From Comamonas sp. (GTDB taxonomy: Bacteria > Pseudomonadota > Gammaproteobacteria > Burkholderiales > Burkholderiaceae_C): 10,119 nt of DNA. How positions within the stretch are numbered: position 1 is the stretch's first letter; each line of letters opens with the position of its first letter. The DNA is taken from contig JAHAYB010000225.1 of NCBI GenBank assembly GCA_018384835.1, positions 1-10,119 of the forward strand, in the 5' to 3' direction. Under the pieces are notes generated by a model, which was not told the DNA's origin, did no database searches, and saw only the letters and a list, made by a program, of their open reading frames with translations. Made by a program: the position numbers and the translations under genes. This document shows positions 7,097 to 10,119 of this stretch, piece by piece.

Positions 7097-9214
7097 TCAG
7101 CGCCCGCGCAGGAACAGGGCATCCAGGGCGTTCATATCCAGTTGCCGCCAGGTAGGGCGGCCATGGTTGCATTGGTCAGAGCGCTGGGTGTGCTCCATCT
7201 GGCGCAGCAGGGCGTTCATTTCTTCCAGGCTCAGGCGGCGGTTGGCGCGGACTGCGCCGTGGCAAGCCATGCTGGCCAGGATGTCGTCACGCGCACGATC
7301 GACCAAGGCGCTGGCCTCGTGCTGCTGCAATTCGGCCAGCACTTGCCGCGCTAGGGCAGTGGCATCGCCTTGCGCCAGCACGGCGGGCACAGCACGAATC
7401 GCCAAGGTGTGGGGCGAGAGCGGCGCTATCTCCAACCCCAATTGCTGCAAGCTGGTGTGGTGGGCTTCGGCAGTGGCGACTTCCAGCGGCGTGGCGGCAA
7501 AGGTGGCGGGGATAAGCAGGGGCTGGCTGCTAATGGGCTGGTTCTGCCCCAGTTGGGTTTTAAGGCGCTCATACACAATGCGCTCGTGGGCGGCGTGCAT
7601 ATCGACAATCACTAGCCCCTGGGCGTTTTCCGCCAGGATATAGACGCCGTGGATTTGCGCTACGGCTCGCCCCAGTGGCCAAGCCTCGTGAGAGGCGGGG
7701 GCAGCAGCCGAGACTGCGCTTGCCGCAGGTGCGGAGGTAGCAGGGATGGCAGGGGTGAAGGGCAAAGGTGCTTCCTGCACTTGCTCAGGCGCAGGCGCTT
7801 TATCCCGCAGGGGCTGCCAAAGCTGGCGCAGTTGCTGGGCGCTTAAAGGAGCCGCCGCGCCCAAGGGCATGGGCAGGGGCATGGGCATTTGCTGGCGCTG
7901 GGGTTGCCGTGCAGCGCTGGGGGTTGCAGCGGTTACGGTGGTTAAAGCTGCGTCAGTTGTTGCCGTAGTTGCCCCAGTTGCTACATCTACAGCGGCAGCG
8001 GTGGCCGCCAACGCCTGGGCACGGGGGGCGGCCAGCGCATCTTCCATCGCGTGTTTAATGGCCTGATGAATGGCGCGGCTATCGCGAAAGCGCACTTCTA
8101 TTTTGGTGGGGTGGACGTTGGCATCCACGCGCAGCGGGTCCACCTCGATATACAGGGCGTAGATGGGCTGTTTGTGGCCGTGCAACACATCTTCATAAGC
8201 GGCCTTGGCGGCGTGGCTGATGACTTTATCGCGCACATAGCGGCCATTGACGTAGCTGTATTGCTGGTCGGCACGCGGGCGAGCCGCATCAGGCAGGCCA
8301 GCGCGACCATAGACGGTGATGCCGCCCAAATCGGCGCTGCGGTGCTCAAAGGGCAGGCTGTTTTCTACAAAGGCCGCGCCCAGCACATCGGCCAAGCGAC
8401 GCGCCAGGGCTTGCGCGGGCGCGGTGTCAGCAGGCAGGCAGCGCCATTGGGCGTGCAGCTTGCCCTCGTGCCACAGGGCAAAGCCCACATCGGGGCGAGC
8501 CAGGGCGTGGCGGCGCAGGCTTTCTACGCAGTGCGCTAGCTCGGTGGCATCGGTTTTGAGGAATTTGCGCCGTGCGGGGGTGGAGAAGAACAGCTCTTTC
8601 ACCTCCAGCGTTGTGCCCTGGGCGCGGGCGGCGCGGCGCAGCTCGCCACTGCGGGCATCGAGTAGCCAGGCGCTATCACCGTCTGCCGTGCGCGAAAGAA
8701 TGCTGGTTTGCGAGACCGAGGCAATGGCCGCCAGCGCCTCGCCCCGAAAGCCCATGGTGGCCACGCCTTCCAGCTCTTGCAGGTCGCGAATTTTGCTGGT
8801 GGCGTGGCGGCGCAGCGCCACGGGCAGCTCTTCGGGGGGGATGCCGCAGCCGTTGTCTTCCACGCTAATCAGGCGCACACCGCCAGCGAGCAGGCGCACG
8901 GTAATTTCGCTGGCTCCGGCATCCAGGGCGTTATCCACCAGCTCGCGCACTACGGAGGCGGGGCGCTCTACCACCTCGCCAGCGGCAATCTGGCTGATGA
9001 GTTCATCGGGCAGGTCTTGGATGCTGCGTCGCGCTAAAGCCGGGGCGCGTGGGGCGGGAGCGCGTGGCGCAGAGGCGACAGAGGCGACAGCGACTGCTGA
9101 GGGGACAAAAGAGGCAGAAGCAATAGCAGGGGCGAAAGGGGCAGAAGGGGCAGCGAAGTTGCTCATAAGAGGCGGTATTCTAAGGATGCCCACGCCTGGG
9201 GTGGTGGCAGACAT
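7097..9214 (-). CDS. mutL: DNA mismatch repair protein MutL (endonuclease type)
   Basis: MutL couples mismatch recognition by MutS to strand incision. The N-terminal GHKL ATPase has ELISQIAAGEVVERPASVVR (71-90) with Glu91 and Asn95, VEDNGCGI (118-125), RHATSK (136-141) and GFRGEAL (155-161). A low-complexity Ala/Thr/Pro/Gln linker spans about 395-515. The C-terminal dimerisation domain has DMHAAHERIVYE (538-549), matching the metal-binding DMHA(x)2E(x)4E endonuclease motif. It also has a QPLLIP clamp-binding-like motif (564-569), ACHGAVRANRRL, and CNHGRPT (682-688). This points to an intrinsic nickase and a MutH-independent pathway. Catalytic Glu91 corresponds to Glu29 of E. coli, so about 62 extra Ala/Pro-rich residues precede the core. 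The start is uncertain: Met1 (9214) and Met17 (ATG at 9166) both lack a Shine-Dalgarno. A TTTAAT -10-like box at 9222-9217 would favour 9166. It is divergent from fabA. Confidence 0.96.
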   Translation of the reverse strand: MSATTPGVGILRIPPLMSNFAAPSAPFAPAIASASFVPSAVAVASVASAPRAPAPRAPALARRSIQDLPDELISQIAAGEVVERPASVVRELVDNALDAGASEITVRLLAGGVRLISVEDNGCGIPPEELPVALRRHATSKIRDLQELEGVATMGFRGEALAAIASVSQTSILSRTADGDSAWLLDARSGELRRAARAQGTTLEVKELFFSTPARRKFLKTDATELAHCVESLRRHALARPDVGFALWHEGKLHAQWRCLPADTAPAQALARRLADVLGAAFVENSLPFEHRSADLGGITVYGRAGLPDAARPRADQQYSYVNGRYVRDKVISHAAKAAYEDVLHGHKQPIYALYIEVDPLRVDANVHPTKIEVRFRDSRAIHQAIKHAMEDALAAPRAQALAATAAAVDVATGATTATTDAALTTVTAATPSAARQPQRQQMPMPLPMPLGAAAPLSAQQLRQLWQPLRDKAPAPEQVQEAPLPFTPAIPATSAPAASAVSAAAPASHEAWPLGRAVAQIHGVYILAENAQGLVIVDMHAAHERIVYERLKTQLGQNQPISSQPLLIPATFAATPLEVATAEAHHTSLQQLGLEIAPLSPHTLAIRAVPAVLAQGDATALARQVLAELQQHEASALVDRARDDILASMACHGAVRANRRLSLEEMNALLRQMEHTQRSDQCNHGRPTWRQLDMNALDALFLRGR
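7865..7888. repeat. Hexanucleotide tandem repeat inside the mutL linker
   Basis: Four consecutive hexamers GGGCAT, GGGCAG, GGGCAT, GGGCAT (plus-strand reading) encode Met-Pro-Met-Pro-Leu-Pro-Met-Pro at MutL residues 443-450, in the linker between ATPase and C-terminal domains. Gain or loss of a unit would keep frame and only alter linker length. Confidence 0.9.
9071..9154. repeat. 9-bp repeats building the MutL N-terminal extension
   Basis: Two groups of 9-bp units lie in the 5' end of mutL. AGAGGCGAC occurs twice in tandem (9071-9079, 9080-9088). AGGGGCGAA, AGGGGCAGA and AGGGGCAGC follow one another at 9128-9154. In the mutL frame the second group encodes Ala-Ala-Pro, Ser-Ala-Pro, Phe-Ala-Pro. 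The whole extension keeps a loose three-residue period of Ala/Pro/Ser/Val, as if it grew by triplet-codon duplication. Confidence 0.8.
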
Positions 9215-9233
9215 CTATTAAACTGCCCGCCAT

Positions 9234-9257
9234 TGGCTGCTGGCGAGTACCCAGCCA
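9234..9257. repeat. Inverted repeat in the mutL-fabA divergent region
   Basis: TGGCTG (9234-9239) and CAGCCA (9252-9257) are perfect inverted copies. An alternative pairing, GCTGG (9239-9243) with CCAGC (9251-9255), gives a tighter 7-base loop. It lies in the 105-bp gap between the divergent mutL and fabA starts, where an operator or leader hairpin could act on either gene. I see no convincing sigma-70 promoter for fabA in this gap, and the fabA ATG has only a weak AAGAAAG (9303-9309) upstream. Confidence 0.35.
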
Positions 9258-9319
9258 TGCACAACGCAGCGCTTGCCTCCTGCCCCTTCCTACTTCATTG
9301 ATAAGAAAGCTCCCCCACT

Positions 9320-9847
9320 ATGGCCGAAGAATCTTTTTCCTATGACCAGCTCATTGCCTCGGGCGAAGGTCGTTTGTTCAACCCCGATAGTGGCCGTCTG
9401 CCGCTGCCGCCCATGCTGATGTTTGACCGCATCACCCATATTGATGACAACGGCGGCGCACACGGCTTGGGGCGCATTGAGGCGGAGTTGGATGTCAAGC
9501 CCAATCTGTGGTTTTTTGATTGCCACTTTCAAAGCGACCCCGTCATGCCCGGCTGCTTGGGGCTGGATGCCATGTGGCAACTCATCGGCTTTTACCTGAC
9601 TTGGCTGCGTCTGCCCGGCAGAGGCCGCGCTCTGGGCGCTGGCGAGGTCAAATTCACCGGCGAAGTCGGGCCTGACGTGAAGCTGGTGAAGTACGAAATC
9701 GACATCAAGCGCGTGATTAAACGCAAGCTATGTATGGCTATTGGCGATGCGCGTCTGCTGGCCGATGGCAAGGAAATTTATGTCTGTAACGACTTGCGCG
9801 TAGGGCTGTTCCTGCGCGAAGGCGATAAACCCGGAGGCTTGGCATGA
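9320..9847 (+). CDS. fabA: 3-hydroxydecanoyl-[ACP] dehydratase/isomerase FabA
   Basis: FabA dehydrates 3-hydroxyacyl-ACP and isomerises trans-2-decenoyl-ACP to cis-3-decenoyl-ACP, the branch point of anaerobic unsaturated fatty acid synthesis in the cytoplasm. Its 175 residues compare with 172 in E. coli. The hot-dog fold signature [20 protein letters not shown] contains catalytic His69, with catalytic Asp83 in [13 protein letters not shown] (E. coli His70 and Asp84). The N-terminus [20 protein letters not shown] and the [12 protein letters not shown] strand also match the family. The retained isomerase function is inferred from overall FabA-type sequence and the fabB gene that follows. The start at 9320 leaves the usual short N-terminus. 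The stop codon overlaps the fabB start in an ATGA arrangement, so the two are co-translated. It is transcribed divergently from mutL. Confidence 0.97.
   Translation: MAEESFSYDQLIASGEGRLFNPDSGRLPLPPMLMFDRITHIDDNGGAHGLGRIEAELDVKPNLWFFDCHFQSDPVMPGCLGLDAMWQLIGFYLTWLRLPGRGRALGAGEVKFTGEVGPDVKLVKYEIDIKRVIKRKLCMAIGDARLLADGKEIYVCNDLRVGLFLREGDKPGGLA
9833..9837 (+). promoter_or_regulatory. Shine-Dalgarno of fabB within the fabA 3' end
   Basis: GGAGG inside the last fabA codons is 6 bases before the ATG at 9844. It selects this ATG over the in-frame ATG at 9862, which has no Shine-Dalgarno sequence. Confidence 0.85.
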
Positions 9848-9867
9848 ATGGCATCAATGGCATGAAT
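9841..9867 (+). repeat. 9-bp triple repeat at the fabA-fabB junction
   Basis: GGCATGAAT (9841-9849), GGCATCAAT (9850-9858) and GGCATGAAT (9859-9867) are consecutive and differ at one base. The first unit holds the end of fabA, its TGA stop and the fabB ATG. The next two encode Gly-Ile-Asn-Gly-Met-Asn in FabB and provide a second in-frame ATG at 9862. Confidence 0.95.
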
Positions 9868-10119
9868 CAACCACAACAACAACGCCGCGTTGTGATTACG
9901 GGTGCGGGCATTGTCTCGTGCATCGGTAACGATTTAGAGAGCGTCGAAGCGGCCTTACGCGCCGGCACCAGCGGCATCCAAGCTGTTGAAGAAATGACGG
10001 CAATGGGGCTACGCAGCCAAGTGGCCGGTGTACCCAAGATTGATTTAGAAGCGCGTCTTGACCGCAAGCAACTGCGCTTTATGGGCGGCGCGGCGGCCTA
10101 CGCACAAATTGCGCTGGAA
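9844..10119 (+). CDS. fabB: 3-oxoacyl-[ACP] synthase I FabB (3'-partial)
   Basis: FabB elongates cis-3-decenoyl-ACP made by FabA, committing carbon to unsaturated fatty acids. The window holds 92 codons of an enzyme normally a little over 400 residues. After a hydrophilic [13 protein letters not shown] leader, the ketosynthase N-terminus is clear: [20 protein letters not shown] (residues 14-33), then LRAGTSGI and, near the end, [19 protein letters not shown], which fit FabB rather than FabF. The catalytic Cys-His-His triad lies beyond the window and cannot be checked. The ATG at 9844 overlaps the fabA TGA by 4 bases and has GGAGG 6 bases upstream. The leader encoded by the 9-bp repeats lengthens the N-terminus compared with typical FabB, which begins close to the RRVVITG strand. 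Confidence 0.93.
   Translation, partial: MNGINGMNQPQQQRRVVITGAGIVSCIGNDLESVEAALRAGTSGIQAVEEMTAMGLRSQVAGVPKIDLEARLDRKQLRFMGGAAAYAQIALE

Noticed and set aside
6981..7172. 63-residue minus-strand frame across the mutL-rpiR gap
   Set aside because: It overlaps both neighbours out of frame, is Pro-rich and has no supporting features.
8790..8850. Hexamer LALA repeat known from enteric mutL mutator switches
   Set aside because: The corresponding segment here reads PVALRRHATS with no tandem hexamer, so that specific switch is absent.
8316..9221. 301-residue plus-strand open frame opposite mutL
   Set aside because: It is antisense to a clear MutL ATPase domain. Its translation is Ser/Arg/Ala-rich without a recognisable fold, as expected from high-GC antisense frames.
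1..10119. Mobile elements, CRISPR, tRNA, rRNA or a defence system
   Set aside because: No transposase, integrase, spaced repeats, cloverleaf or toxin-like gene is seen; all genes belong to core families.

Overview
This looks like chromosomal housekeeping DNA from a high-GC betaproteobacterium, most likely order Burkholderiales and plausibly the Comamonadaceae. The assignment is inferred from a DUF1840 protein (a family found mainly in betaproteobacteria), a MutL with the DMHA(x)2E(x)4E endonuclease motif known from Neisseria, a 447-residue GdhA and a proteobacterial TamB. No species can be named from the sequence alone. There are no transposases, integrases, tRNAs, rRNAs or CRISPR arrays. No stretch of more than 300 bases lacks a gene.

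Layout. Positions 1-4056 (+) hold the body and C-terminus of a very long, glutamine-rich TamB protein whose 5' end lies outside the window. It converges on a four-gene leftward block. Read in the direction of transcription, this block is mutL (9214-7097), an RpiR/MurR-type regulator (7027-6176), gdhA (6023-4680) and a DUF1840 gene (4530-4177). An intrinsic terminator for the leftward transcripts lies between DUF1840 and tamB. To the right of mutL, and divergent from it, fabA (9320-9847) and the start of fabB (from 9844, cut by the window end) run rightward as a translationally coupled pair.

How the genes relate. TamB works with the outer-membrane protein TamA in envelope biogenesis. GdhA assimilates ammonium into glutamate. 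The RpiR protein has an N-terminal helix-turn-helix and a C-terminal SIS sugar-phosphate domain, and its position directly upstream of gdhA makes local control possible but unproven. MutL is a mismatch-repair protein that appears to carry its own nicking activity. FabA and FabB form the classical anaerobic route to unsaturated fatty acids.

I found no new multi-gene system. The more interesting signal is small-scale. Short tandem repeats and homopolymer tracts sit at or inside gene boundaries: a 9-bp triple repeat that spans the fabA stop and fabB start; a 7-bp repeat that begins at the gdhA stop and puts TAA in all three frames; a G9 run in tamB; and hexamer and 9-bp repeats inside mutL itself, whose product normally suppresses repeat slippage.
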